Shown here piece after piece: positions 49,731 through 59,220 of a DNA stretch of 64,000 nucleotides. Position 1 is the first letter of the stretch, and each line of letters starts with the position of its first letter. This DNA is from Thermomicrobiales bacterium (lineage in GTDB: Bacteria > Chloroflexota > Chloroflexia > Thermomicrobiales > CFX8): positions 434,001-498,000 of the forward strand of contig JBAOIG010000002.1 of assembly GCA_037045155.1 (NCBI GenBank), in the 5' to 3' direction. The notes under the pieces were generated by a model. The model made no database searches, was not told the origin of the DNA, and was given only the letters and a program-made list of their open reading frames with translations. The translations under genes and the position numbers were made by a program.

Positions 49731-52050
49731 GTCGTTGTCGAACACCGCTGCGACCGCTCACCGGGCCGGCATCCGACCCGCGGGTCGATCGTCTCAATGC
49801 GAAGGCAGATCGTTCGATGGGATCGGACCCGGGGTAACTGCGACATCAGTCGAGGGCCAGTTCGTCGTCGACGCACGGCAGCGGATCATTCAGTGGAGCG
49901 CTTCCGCCGCCGCGCTGACCGGCGTGTCCGCCGACCATGCCCTGTCGCGCCCATGCTACGAGGTTGTTGGCGGTCTCGATGATTTCGGCCGGCCGGCCTG
50001 CCGGTCTGGCTGCCCTGCGTTCGCGGCCCTCCGCGCCGGTCATCTCGTTGGTCATTGCGCGACGCCCGCCCGGCACGACACGAGCCCATCGACCCGGCTG
50101 CACTGCGAGCTTCACGCGCTGCCGGCCGCAACTGGTGGCGCCGTCGGCCGTCTCTTCGTCGAGGAAAGCGAGTCCGATCGCAGCGGCGTGGCGGGAGGCG
50201 CGGATATCCTCGGCGATCTTGCCGCGCTGGCCACACTTGCAAGCTCGCTCACCATCGCCGATTTCCCAACCGGCGTCGAGCGCGCGCTCGACATCCTCTG
50301 CGACGCAACCGGAACCGAATCGGCCGAGCTGTTTCTGACCGAGCCCGCCGGACACGACATGCTGCTGACGACCTACCGCGGGCCGTTCCGCAGCGCCTTC
50401 TGCCAGATGGTCCGCTTCGCACCGGGCGAGGGGTTCCCCGGCCGCGTTCTGGTCGAGCAGCGTCCAACAGGGACGAATGCGCTGGAGGAGGACGATCGTT
50501 ACCTCCGCTCGCGGGTCAAGGCGAAAGGGTATCGATCGTACCTCTGTGTGCCGCTGACCGTGCCAGAAGGGGTCATCGGTGCGGTCTGCCTCAGCTCGCG
50601 TGATCCGGATGTGTCGCTGCCCGCTGCAGAGCGCCTGCTGACATGGGCGAGCACGCCGATTGCCACCGCGCTCCAGGCCGGGCTGTTGCAGGTTCGCGAG
50701 CAGGTGCGTGCTGGCACGATTGCGCCGGTTATCGTGGACGACCGGGAGCCGGATGCATTGCTGGAGCGCGTGCTGCGTCACACCTTGACCAAGGCGGAAG
50801 CCGACGGAGGCGCGATTGCGCTATTTGGCAACGGCGGGGGTGTCGCGCGACGCGTTGCCGCTGGCGACGCGGTGGATATCCGCTGCCCCGCGCTATCGGG
50901 CGGGGCCTGTGGTTGCCCTGCGCTCGACGGGCAGCATGGCGTTGCGCTCTTTGGCGCCCGGGCCAGCTGGCCGGTCGCCTGTCGCCGCGCGCGTAGCTTG
51001 GGGGCGATGCACTACTGCCTGCCGATGCAGGATGGCGGCGAGTCGATCGGGGTGATCCAGCTCGTCTACCGCGACGCCGCGCCCACGCCGCCGACTCGTC
51101 ATCTGCGCATTCTGCTGGAGGTCGCTGACCAGGCGGCCAGTCTGGCCCGGCTTGCCCGCGACCGGGAGGAGGCGCGACGCACCGCCGAATCGACGATGCT
51201 GCGCCTGCTCCAGTCCCGATCAACCGTCATGGAACTGTTGCCAGCCGAGGGCGAACCGCTGCTCCGCGTCCGCTGCTTCGGCCGTTTCGAGATCGAGCGC
51301 GACGGCGCGCTTGTTGCGCCGGAGACGTTCAAGCGACGCAAGGCGCTGACGCTGCTGAAGATTCTGCTGACGCACGCCGATCGACCGGTGTCGATCGAGA
51401 CGCTGACCGAATGGCTCTGGCCCGAGAGCGACCCACGTGCCGCGGCCAACCGACTCTACGTCGTGGTGCATGCGCTCCGCGAGGCGATCGAGCCGGCCGG
51501 CGCACATGGCGACTGGTCGTTCGTGCGCACGAATGGCGACCAGTATCTCTTTGACACCAGCGATTGCTGGGTCGACCTCGTCGAATATCGCGCCGCCCTC
51601 GACGCCGGCCGTCAGGCAGAGTCGGCCGGCGAGCCAGAGCGAGCGCTAGCTGCCTACGACGCGGCCACGCGCCTCTATCGGGGCGACCTGCTGGAGGACG
51701 ATCCGTTCGATGAATGGTGCCTGATGGAGCGCGAGCATCTGCGCGAGACGTATCTCGACGCATTGCATGGCGTCGCCGTGCTGTCGCGCGAGCGGGGCGA
51801 GATCGACCGGGCGATCGACGCTTATCGCCGGGTATTGCAGGTCGATCCATTGCGCGAGGAGTCCCAGCGCCAGCTCATCGAGACCCTCTCGAACGCCGGC
51901 CGGCGCGCTGAGGCGCTGCGCCAGTACGAGCATCTTCGCGCGCTCTTGCGTCGCGAGCTGGATATCACCCCGATGCCCGAGACCGAGGACATCGTCCAGC
52001 GCATCCGCGCCGCGACGCCACAATCGGGCCGCGTCGCCGACTCCCTGTAA
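49729..52050 (+). CDS. PAS-GAF-GAF sensor with OmpR-type wHTH and BTAD: candidate regulator of the nar/nxr operon
   Basis: ATG 49729 gives 773 residues. Domain order is a PAS-like start (GQFVVDARQRIIQWSASAAALTG) with a cluster of Cys (CYEVVGG..GRPACRSGCPAF...LHCELHALP), then GAF 1 (IADFPTGVERALDILCDATG..FPGRVLVEQRP), GAF 2 (LLERVLRHTLTKAEADGGAIALFG), then a winged-helix domain (RVRCFGRFEIERDGALVAPETFKRRKALTLLKILL). A BTAD/TPR domain (YDAATRLYRGDLLEDDPFDEWCLMERE) ends it. This is a one-component transcriptional activator that senses a small ligand or redox state. It lies directly upstream of the nitrate reductase-like operon, reminiscent of the GAF-containing DnrS regulator of Thermus nar genes. 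Regulation of this operon is inferred. Confidence 0.8.
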   Translation: MSLSNTAATAHRAGIRPAGRSSQCEGRSFDGIGPGVTATSVEGQFVVDARQRIIQWSASAAALTGVSADHALSRPCYEVVGGLDDFGRPACRSGCPAFAALRAGHLVGHCATPARHDTSPSTRLHCELHALPAATGGAVGRLFVEESESDRSGVAGGADILGDLAALATLASSLTIADFPTGVERALDILCDATGTESAELFLTEPAGHDMLLTTYRGPFRSAFCQMVRFAPGEGFPGRVLVEQRPTGTNALEEDDRYLRSRVKAKGYRSYLCVPLTVPEGVIGAVCLSSRDPDVSLPAAERLLTWASTPIATALQAGLLQVREQVRAGTIAPVIVDDREPDALLERVLRHTLTKAEADGGAIALFGNGGGVARRVAAGDAVDIRCPALSGGACGCPALDGQHGVALFGARASWPVACRRARSLGAMHYCLPMQDGGESIGVIQLVYRDAAPTPPTRHLRILLEVADQAASLARLARDREEARRTAESTMLRLLQSRSTVMELLPAEGEPLLRVRCFGRFEIERDGALVAPETFKRRKALTLLKILLTHADRPVSIETLTEWLWPESDPRAAANRLYVVVHALREAIEPAGAHGDWSFVRTNGDQYLFDTSDCWVDLVEYRAALDAGRQAESAGEPERALAAYDAATRLYRGDLLEDDPFDEWCLMEREHLRETYLDALHGVAVLSRERGEIDRAIDAYRRVLQVDPLREESQRQLIETLSNAGRRAEALRQYEHLRALLRRELDITPMPETEDIVQRIRAATPQSGRVADSL

Positions 52051-52279
52051 GCCAACCGAAAGCCTGCGCCCTTACTACTGTTCCACGTCGGCTGTCTTGC
52101 TCGACGTGGCGACGGTTGGCGAGCTCGTCAGCCGAGAGGACGGGAGTCGAGCGTGATGCCTCCCTGACGAGCCGAGAGAAGAAAATCGACAATCGCGTGT
52201 AAGGCACGTGAAAGCGCGGGATGCGATACCAGATGCCAGACCCGCCCATGGCGACCACGCGAGCTCGCGTCACGACCCG

Positions 52280-52447
52280 GTGACCTTCGTGATCGTCCTG
52301 TGGCTGGAGCCGCGTGACGAGATGCGGGAGCCGGAGTGGCGCTGGCGGGTGCGCGAGGTGAGGGATGGCGAAGAGGCGAGCTTCCGGCGATTGGACGATG
52401 TGTTGGCCTACATCGCGGCGCGGAGCGGCACGGCCGGCCCCGCCTGA
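52280..52447 (+). CDS. Small conserved protein (55 aa) before the cytochrome gene
   Basis: The GTG start at 52280 is followed by VTFVIVLWLEPRDEMREPEWRWRVREVRDGEEASFRRLDDVLAYIAAR. This fits a small Chloroflexota family I recognise by pattern (F-x-V-x-L-W-L-E ... W-R-W-R-V ... F-x-x-L-x-D-V-x-x-Y-I). Function is unknown. There is no clear ribosome site, so the start is uncertain (the frame is open to 52208). It lies between the regulator and the diheme cytochrome gene. Confidence 0.5.
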   Translation: MTFVIVLWLEPRDEMREPEWRWRVREVRDGEEASFRRLDDVLAYIAARSGTAGPA

Positions 52448-52478
52448 GATGTTCGTGTCCGGCAGATGAGGTGAGGCG

Positions 52479-53330
52479 ATGAGGGGTGAACCTGTTCTGA
52501 CCGGCGCCCGCCGTCGAGCGAGGCTGCCGTTGTTGCTGCTGATCGTCGTTGCGCTAGCGGGAATCCCGATGCTGGCGATTGCCGCCGCGCCGTCCGCCGA
52601 CGAGGGAAAGACGCTGTTCCAGCAGAAATGCAGCAGCTGTCACACCATCGGCGGGGGGACACTGGTCGGCCCGGATCTGGCCGGCGTGACCGGGACTCGC
52701 GACCACGACTGGCTCGTTCGCTGGCTCAGCGACCCGCCGGGAATGGTTGCCAGTGGCGACCCGACGGCCACTGCGCTGCTGGCGCAGTTCAACAACGTCC
52801 AGATGCCGAATCTCGGCCTGAGCGCCGATCAGGTTGATTCGCTCCTTGCTTACCTCGCCGCGCCGGGTGGGGCGCCGACCTCTCCGGCGGCGACGCTGCC
52901 GGCCGGCGATGCGGCGCGGGGCAAGGAGTACTTCATCGGGCAGAAGCGCTTCGCCAATGGCGGCCCGCCCTGCATGGCCTGCCACAGTATTTCCGGCATC
53001 GGGGTGCTTGGCGGCGGGAAGCTCGGGCCGGATCTGACCGGCAGCTACGCGAAGTGGGGCCCCGCTGGCCTTACCTCGTTCGTGACTCAGCCGGCCACCG
53101 TCACGATGAGCGCCGTCTGGACGCAGACCCCACTGACCCCGCAGGAGGGTGGCGACCTGATCGCGTTCGTGCAGCAGGCATCGGTCAGCCAGCGGCCGGC
53201 CAACACGGTCGTGCAACTCGCGGTGCTGGCGGTGCTGGTCGCGGTGGCGCTACTGGTCGTCGCAAGGCTGACATGGAGAGAACGGCTGACCGGCGTGCGG
53301 CGACGAATGGTTGCGAACGCTCGACGTTGA
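52479..53330 (+). CDS. Diheme c-type cytochrome with C-terminal membrane anchor (NarC/Nxr-associated type)
   Basis: ATG 52479 (GAGGTGAGG upstream) gives 283 residues. A signal sequence (basic start, then LPLLLLIVVALAGIPMLAIAAA) is followed by two heme c sites, CSSCH at residues 51-55 and CMACH at 165-169. Candidate axial Met residues are in NVQMPNLGL and ATVTMSAVW. A C-terminal helix (TVVQLAVLAVLVAVALLVVARL) anchors it in the membrane. It lies 46 bases before narG. This position is shared by Thermus NarC and by the cytochrome genes of Nitrobacter-type nxr clusters, where it exchanges electrons with the Mo enzyme on the outer membrane face. Confidence 0.88.
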   Translation: MRGEPVLTGARRRARLPLLLLIVVALAGIPMLAIAAAPSADEGKTLFQQKCSSCHTIGGGTLVGPDLAGVTGTRDHDWLVRWLSDPPGMVASGDPTATALLAQFNNVQMPNLGLSADQVDSLLAYLAAPGGAPTSPAATLPAGDAARGKEYFIGQKRFANGGPPCMACHSISGIGVLGGGKLGPDLTGSYAKWGPAGLTSFVTQPATVTMSAVWTQTPLTPQEGGDLIAFVQQASVSQRPANTVVQLAVLAVLVAVALLVVARLTWRERLTGVRRRMVANARR

Positions 53331-53376
53331 GCCAAAGAGCAGGGGCGAGCGCGCCCCGCGTGGAAGGTCGGAGCAG

Positions 53377-56300
53377 ATGGGCTGGATACAGGACCTGGTC
53401 AATCCCAAGGCGCGCCGGTGGGAGGAGTTCTATCGGAACCGCTGGCAGCACGACAACATCGTCCGCAGCACGCATGGCGTCAACTGCACCGGTGGCTGCT
53501 CCTGGGCGGTCTACGTCAAGGACGGCATCATCACCTGGGAGATGCAGCAGACCGACTATCCGCAGCTCGACCCGAACCTGCCGCCATACGAGCCGCGCGG
53601 CTGCCAGCGTGGGATCTCCGCCTCGTGGTACGTCTACAGCCCGATTCGGGTGAAGTACCCCTACGCGCGCGGCGCGCTGCTCGATCTATGGCGGGCGGCC
53701 CGCTCCCAGCATGCAAACCCCGTCGACGCCTGGGCCGCGCTGATCGAGGACGAGACGCAACGGACGCGCTTCCAGCGCGCTCGGGGCAAGGGCGGATTCC
53801 GGCGCACCAACTGGGACGAGGTGCTGGAGATCGTCGCCGCTGCCAGTCTCTACACCGCCCGCCGCTGGGGACCGGACCGGGTGTTCGGCTTCTCGCCGAT
53901 CCCGGCGATGTCGTATCTGTCGTATGCCGGAGGGTCGCGGTTCCTGCAGCTCTTTGGCGGCGTGAACATGAGCTTCTACGACTGGTACGCCGACCTGCCC
54001 AACGCCTTCCCGGAAGTCTGGGGCGACCAGACCGACGTCTGCGAGAGCGCCGACTGGTTCAACAGCAAGTACATCATCTCGATGGGCTCGAACCTGAACA
54101 TGACCCGCACCCCAGACGTGCACTTCATCTCCGAAGCGCGACACAAGGGGACGAAGTTCGTCGTTGTTGCGCCGGATTTCAGCCAGGTGGCCAAGTACTC
54201 TGACTGGTGGATTCCGATCGAGGCCGGCCAGGACACAGCGCTCTGGATGGCGATCAACCACGTCATTCTGACCGAGTTCCACGCCAACCGCACCGTCCCG
54301 TACTTCGCCGACTACGTCAAGCGCTATACCGACGGGCCATTCCTCGTCGCGCTGGATCAGGATGGCGACCACTACCAGCCGGGCCAGCTGCTGCGCGCCG
54401 GCCGCGTCGCTCGCTATGCCGATGTTGAGAATGGCGAGTGGAAGTTCCTCGTCTACGACCAGAACAGCGCCGAGCCGCGCATGCCGGCCGGCACGGTCGG
54501 CTTCCGCTGGGGGTCGGAAGAGGGCAAGTGGAACCTCAAGCTGCAGGATGCTATCGATGACAGCCCGCTCGACCCGGCAATCTCGATGCTCGGGCGCGAG
54601 GAAGACATTCTGAACGTCGCGTTCTACGACTTCGCCGAGGCGCGAGAGTCGGTTCGCGGCGTGCCGGTCCGATACGTCGAGACGAGTGAGGGACGCGTCG
54701 CGGTCACGACCGCCTACGATCTGCTGATGGCGCGTTTCGGCGTCGGGCGCGGCCTGTCGGGCGATTATCCCGCCGACTACGACGAGGTCAACGCCTACAC
54801 GCCGGCCTGGCAGGAGAAGTACACCGGGATCGGCCGCGACACCGTGATCCGGCTGGCCCGCGAGTTCGCCAACAACTCCGAGGCGACCGAGGGCAAGACG
54901 ATGATCATCGTCGGCGCCAGCGTCAACCACTGGTACTACAACAACCTTGCCTACCGCGCGCCGATCACTGCGCTGCTGCTCTGCGGCTGTTGCGGGCGCA
55001 ACGGTGGCGGCATGAATCACTACGTCGGCCAGGAGAAGCTCTCGCTCGTCGCGCCGTGGACCAGCCTGGCGTTCGCGCTCGACTGGGTCAAGCCGCCGCG
55101 CCAGCAGCAGAGCCCGATCTGGCACTACGCGCACAGCGATCAGTGGCGCTACGAGGGCGACTTCACCGACTATGCCGCCGTTCCACCCGACGCCAAGTGG
55201 GCGAAGGGCCACGCGCTCGACCTCGCGGCGGCCGCGGTCCGAATGGGCTGGATGCCGTTCTACCCGCAGTTCGACCGTAACTCACTGGACGTAGCCGCCG
55301 AGGCGAAGGCTGCCGGCGCGACGACGCGGGAGGAGGTGACCGAGCGGACGGTTGCCCAATTGAAGGATGGCAGCCTGAACTTCACCATCGACGATCCTGA
55401 CGCGCCAGAGAGCTGGCCGCGCGTCTGGCTGATCTGGCGTGGCAACGCGATCCAGTCCAGCGCCAAGGGACACGAGTTCTTCCTGCGTCACTACCTCGGC
55501 ACGCACGACAACATCGACGCCGACGAGCATGCGCGGGATTCGGTGCGCACGATCACCTTCCGCGAGCCAGCGCCGCGCGGGAAGATGGACCTGGTCGTCG
55601 ACCTCAACTTCCGGATGGACACATCGGCGCTGTACTCCGACATCGTCCTCCCGGCCGCGTTCTGGTACGAGAAGAACGACCTTAACACGACGGACCTGCA
55701 CTCGTTCATCCATCCGCTGGGCCAGGCGGTGCCGCCGGTCTGGGAGTCGAAGACCGACTGGGAGATCTTCAAGGCGCTGGCGCACAAGGTATCGGAGATG
55801 GCGCCGGACACCTTCCCCGAGCCGGTGACCGATATCGTCACGCTGCCGCTGCGCCACGACACGCCGGATGAAATCTCGCAGCCCGAGCCACTCGACTGGC
55901 GGGCCGGCGAGTGCGAGGCGATCCCCGGCAAGACGATGCCGCATTTCCACCTCGTCGAGCGCGACTACAGCAAGATCTACCAGCGCTTCATCTCGCTCGG
56001 GCCATTGATTCGCGAGGACGGGATCAGCGGCAACGGCGTCCACATCCCGATCGCGCCGTTCTACGACGAGCTTCTGAAGAACCCGCTCGGTGGTTCGCCC
56101 GACCCGCGCCACATGCGCTGTGTCGAGTGGGACGGCCAGCGCTACCCCAGCCTGGAGGATGCGCTGGACGCGGCGAACACGCTGCTCTACCTCGCGCCGG
56201 AGAGCAACGGCGAGGTCGCCTGGGTGGCCTACCACGAGGAGGAGAAGCACACCGGCGTGCAGCTGACCGACCTGGCCGAGGACAACCGCGGGGTGCGGAT

Positions 56301-57021
56301 CAACTTCGACGACATCACCCGCCAGGTGCGGCGCAACCTCAGCAGCCCGTGCTGGTCGGGGATCGTCAACGACGGGCGCGCCTACGCCGCCTGGACGCTC
56401 AATGTCGAACGGCTGGTGCCGTGGAGGACCCTCACCGGCCGGCAACAGTTCTATATCGACCACCCCTGGTACATCGACTTCGGCGAAAACCTGCCGACCT
56501 ACAAGCCGAAGCTCAACCCGGTCAAGACCGGGGATATCGTCCGCAGCCCGGTCGATGACCAGTGCCTGGTGCTGAACTACATCACCCCGCACGGCAAGTG
56601 GAATATCCACTCGACCTACAAGGACAACCACCGGATGCTGACTCTTTCGCGCGGGATGGATCCGATCTGGATCAACGACAAGGATGCCGAGAAGATCGGT
56701 CTCAACGACAACGACTGGGTCGAGGTCTATAACGACAACGGTGTTGTCGTGACTCGCGCGGCGGTCAGCGCCCGCGTCCAGCCAGGCACGGGGCTCTACT
56801 ACCACGCGGTCGAGCGCACGATCTACGTGCCCAAGTCGCAGGTGCGCGGGAAGCGCCGCGCCGGAGGCCACAACAGCCTGACGCGGACACGGATCAATCC
56901 GGTCCAGCTGGCTGGCGGCTATGGGCAGTTCACCTACGGCTTCAACTACTGGGGGCCGATCGGCATTCTCACCCGCGATACCTACTGCGTCGTGCGCAAG
57001 CTATCCGAGCTGGAGTGGTAG
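53377..57021 (+). CDS. narG: Respiratory nitrate reductase / nitrite oxidoreductase alpha subunit
   Basis: ATG 53377 gives 1214 residues. The N-terminus aligns closely with NarG: WEEFYRNRWQHDNIVRSTHGVNCTGGCSW provides the FS0 [4Fe-4S] ligands His33, Cys37, Cys41 and Cys76. The Mo-bis-MGD region carries FSPIPAMSYLSYAGGSRF, SFYDWYADLPNAFPEVWGDQTDVCESADW and NHWYYNNLAYRAPITALLLCGCCGRNGGGMNHYVGQEKL. The C-terminal cap has IHSTYKDNHRMLTLSRGMDPIW. There is no Tat signal, so it lies on the cytoplasmic side, as in NarG and Nitrobacter-type NxrA. It interconverts nitrate and nitrite. NarG and NxrA are sister enzymes and cannot be separated by motif alone. Confidence 0.94.
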   Translation: MGWIQDLVNPKARRWEEFYRNRWQHDNIVRSTHGVNCTGGCSWAVYVKDGIITWEMQQTDYPQLDPNLPPYEPRGCQRGISASWYVYSPIRVKYPYARGALLDLWRAARSQHANPVDAWAALIEDETQRTRFQRARGKGGFRRTNWDEVLEIVAAASLYTARRWGPDRVFGFSPIPAMSYLSYAGGSRFLQLFGGVNMSFYDWYADLPNAFPEVWGDQTDVCESADWFNSKYIISMGSNLNMTRTPDVHFISEARHKGTKFVVVAPDFSQVAKYSDWWIPIEAGQDTALWMAINHVILTEFHANRTVPYFADYVKRYTDGPFLVALDQDGDHYQPGQLLRAGRVARYADVENGEWKFLVYDQNSAEPRMPAGTVGFRWGSEEGKWNLKLQDAIDDSPLDPAISMLGREEDILNVAFYDFAEARESVRGVPVRYVETSEGRVAVTTAYDLLMARFGVGRGLSGDYPADYDEVNAYTPAWQEKYTGIGRDTVIRLAREFANNSEATEGKTMIIVGASVNHWYYNNLAYRAPITALLLCGCCGRNGGGMNHYVGQEKLSLVAPWTSLAFALDWVKPPRQQQSPIWHYAHSDQWRYEGDFTDYAAVPPDAKWAKGHALDLAAAAVRMGWMPFYPQFDRNSLDVAAEAKAAGATTREEVTERTVAQLKDGSLNFTIDDPDAPESWPRVWLIWRGNAIQSSAKGHEFFLRHYLGTHDNIDADEHARDSVRTITFREPAPRGKMDLVVDLNFRMDTSALYSDIVLPAAFWYEKNDLNTTDLHSFIHPLGQAVPPVWESKTDWEIFKALAHKVSEMAPDTFPEPVTDIVTLPLRHDTPDEISQPEPLDWRAGECEAIPGKTMPHFHLVERDYSKIYQRFISLGPLIREDGISGNGVHIPIAPFYDELLKNPLGGSPDPRHMRCVEWDGQRYPSLEDALDAANTLLYLAPESNGEVAWVAYHEEEKHTGVQLTDLAEDNRGVRINFDDITRQVRRNLSSPCWSGIVNDGRAYAAWTLNVERLVPWRTLTGRQQFYIDHPWYIDFGENLPTYKPKLNPVKTGDIVRSPVDDQCLVLNYITPHGKWNIHSTYKDNHRMLTLSRGMDPIWINDKDAEKIGLNDNDWVEVYNDNGVVVTRAAVSARVQPGTGLYYHAVERTIYVPKSQVRGKRRAGGHNSLTRTRINPVQLAGGYGQFTYGFNYWGPIGILTRDTYCVVRKLSELEW

Positions 57022-57044
57022 CGCCACTGGGGAGGAACAGGACG

Positions 57045-58574
57045 ATGGACATTCGCGCGCAAGTCTCGATGGTCTTCCACCTCGACAAGTGCATCGGCTG
57101 CCACACCTGCAGCGTCGCCTGCAAGAACATCTGGACCGACCGCAAGGGCACCGAATACATGTGGTGGAACAACGTCGAGACGAAGCCAGGCACCGGTTAC
57201 CCGACGTTGTGGGAAGATCAGGACAAGTATCACGGGGGCTGGGAGCGCAAGAACGGCCACACCGACGAGCCGGCCGAGATCAAGCTGCGGCTGCATAGCC
57301 GGACCGGTGGCCTGAAGAACATCTTCGCCAACCCGTACCTGCCGACCGTCGACGACTACTACGAGCCGTGGACCTACGACTACGAGCACCTGTTCAGCGC
57401 GCCGGAGGGCGACGACCAGCCGACCGCGCGGGCCGTCTCGATGATCACCGGTAAGCCGATGGACACGATCGAGGCCGGCCCGAACTGGGACGACGACCTC
57501 GGCGGGTCGCCGGTCTACGCCGCCAACGACCCCAACATGGCGAAGCTCACCGACGTGCAGCGCGAGCAGCTGTCCGAGGTCGAGCGGCTGGTCTTCTTTT
57601 ACCTGCCGCGCATCTGCAACCACTGCCTGAACCCCGGCTGCGTCGCCGCCTGCCCGGCCGGCGCGATCTACAAGCGTGGCGAGGATGGCATCGTCCTCGT
57701 CAGCCAGGAGAAATGCCGCGCCTGGCGGATGTGCATCTCCGGTTGCCCCTACAAGAAGGTCTATTACAACTGGAGCACCGGCAAGTCGGAGAAATGCATC
57801 CTCTGCTTCCCGCGCCTGGAGAGCGGCCAGCCGCCGGCCTGCTTCCACTCCTGTGTTGGCCGTATCCGCTACCTCGGCATCCTGCTCTATGACGCCGACC
57901 GTATCCAGGAGACGGCAACGCTGCCGGACGAAGAGTTGGTCGAGGCGCAGCGCGAGATGATCCAGGATCCGTTCGACCCGCAGGTCATCGCCGCCGCGCG
58001 AGCGAGCGGTGTGTCCGACGCGCTGATCGACGCTGCGCAGAAGTCGCCGGTCTACAAGTTCGTCAAGCTCTGGAAGCTCGCTCTGCCGCTGCACCCGGAG
58101 TTCCGCACGCTGCCGATGCTCTTCTATGTCCCGCCGATGATGCCGGTGCTGGCGAACGTCGAAAAGGGCGCATACAACGTTGCTGGCGCCGACCAGGAGG
58201 GGTTGGGCGCGATGCTCAGCTCGCTCGAACAGGCGCGGATGCCACTGCGCTACATGGCCAGCCTCTTCTCGGCCGGCAACGAGAAAGTCGTCGAGGAGGT
58301 CTACCGCAAGCTGATCGCGGTTCGCGTCTTCAAACGTGGGGAGACAGTAAAGGATTACTCAACCGATGAGGTGAAGCAGGCGCTGGCCTCCGGTGGCACA
58401 ACCGCCGAGGAGGTGGAGGCGATCTTCCGCCTGACGGCGCTGCCGACGTTCGACGAGCGCTTCGTTGTGCCGCCACTCGCCCGCGAGCAGGCGATCGAGC
58501 AGACCCTCGACCCGTTCAGCCATAAGCCAGCGGCAGGCTTCGGCTTCCGCGAGGCTCCGAAGCGGAGGTTCTAG
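57045..58574 (+). CDS. narH: Nitrate reductase / nitrite oxidoreductase beta (iron-sulfur) subunit
   Basis: ATG 57045, with GGGGAGG about 10 bases upstream, gives 509 residues. Four Fe-S ligand sets are present: CIGCHTCSVAC (Cys16, 19, 22, 26), CNHCLNPGCVAACP, CRAWRMCISGCPYKKVYYNW and KCILCF...CFHSC. In the third, Trp replaces one ligand Cys, the NarH feature that gives a [3Fe-4S] cluster. It passes electrons between the Mo subunit and the membrane heme subunit. It follows narG by 23 bases in the same operon. Confidence 0.95.
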   Translation: MDIRAQVSMVFHLDKCIGCHTCSVACKNIWTDRKGTEYMWWNNVETKPGTGYPTLWEDQDKYHGGWERKNGHTDEPAEIKLRLHSRTGGLKNIFANPYLPTVDDYYEPWTYDYEHLFSAPEGDDQPTARAVSMITGKPMDTIEAGPNWDDDLGGSPVYAANDPNMAKLTDVQREQLSEVERLVFFYLPRICNHCLNPGCVAACPAGAIYKRGEDGIVLVSQEKCRAWRMCISGCPYKKVYYNWSTGKSEKCILCFPRLESGQPPACFHSCVGRIRYLGILLYDADRIQETATLPDEELVEAQREMIQDPFDPQVIAAARASGVSDALIDAAQKSPVYKFVKLWKLALPLHPEFRTLPMLFYVPPMMPVLANVEKGAYNVAGADQEGLGAMLSSLEQARMPLRYMASLFSAGNEKVVEEVYRKLIAVRVFKRGETVKDYSTDEVKQALASGGTTAEEVEAIFRLTALPTFDERFVVPPLAREQAIEQTLDPFSHKPAAGFGFREAPKRRF

Positions 58575-58575
58575 C

Positions 58576-59208
58576 GTGAATGACGATGCCGGGCGACTCA
58601 GCCTGACGTATTTCGCCGACCTGCTGGAGTATCCGCGCGGCGACATCATCCGCGTCGCGGAAGAATGCGCGGCGCTGCTTTCGCCAGCGCTGCCAGAGGC
58701 CGCCGGCCCACTCCGCGATTTTGCCAATGGGATGACCGGTCTGCCGCGCGGGACGATCGAGGAGATCTACACCTCGACGTTTGACCTCGACCCGGTCTGC
58801 TACCTCTACGTCGGCTACCACGTCTTTGGCGAGACCTACAAGCGCAGCGTCTTTCTGGTGGCGCTCAAAGAGCGTTACCGCAATTGCGGCGTCGGTATCG
58901 ACAGCGAGCTTGCCGACCACATCTCGGCAATGCTGCGCTACGTCGTCGCGGGCGACGACGCCGAAGATGTCGACGTCGTCGTCCGCGAGGCGTTGCTACC
59001 CGCGCTGCAACGAATGACCGGCCGGGCGAAGTCGGCCGGTCATGACGACGAGGGGGAATCGCCCCCTGTCGAGACGCCGGCCGGGGAGCGGCAGCTCTAT
59101 CGGGGACTGCTCGAGGCGCTGCGGTTGGTGCTGATGGAGATGGCCGGCATCGAAGATGAGTCGGAGATCGAGCTGGCCGCGCTGGCCCATCGGTCGCTGG
59201 CCCACTGA
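58576..59208 (+). CDS. narJ: Nitrate reductase molybdenum-cofactor assembly chaperone NarJ
   Basis: GTG 58576 with GGAGG 7 bases upstream gives 210 residues, one base after the narH stop. It is an all-helical TorD/NarJ-family protein: LSLTYFADLLEYPRG at the N-terminus, then EIYTSTFDLDPVCYLYVGYHVFGETYKRSVFLVALKERYR. The last is the conserved NarJ core. It binds the NarG apoprotein and controls cofactor insertion and membrane docking. The acidic C-terminal part (ESPPVETPAGE...) is variable in the family. Confidence 0.9.
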   Translation: MNDDAGRLSLTYFADLLEYPRGDIIRVAEECAALLSPALPEAAGPLRDFANGMTGLPRGTIEEIYTSTFDLDPVCYLYVGYHVFGETYKRSVFLVALKERYRNCGVGIDSELADHISAMLRYVVAGDDAEDVDVVVREALLPALQRMTGRAKSAGHDDEGESPPVETPAGERQLYRGLLEALRLVLMEMAGIEDESEIELAALAHRSLAH

Positions 59209-59220
59209 GAGGGGGGCGTC

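Noticed and set aside
53686..56871. Two long - strand frames inside narG (about 510 and 530 codons)
   Set aside because: Shadow frames of a highly GC-biased coding sequence; narG has complete cofactor motifs.
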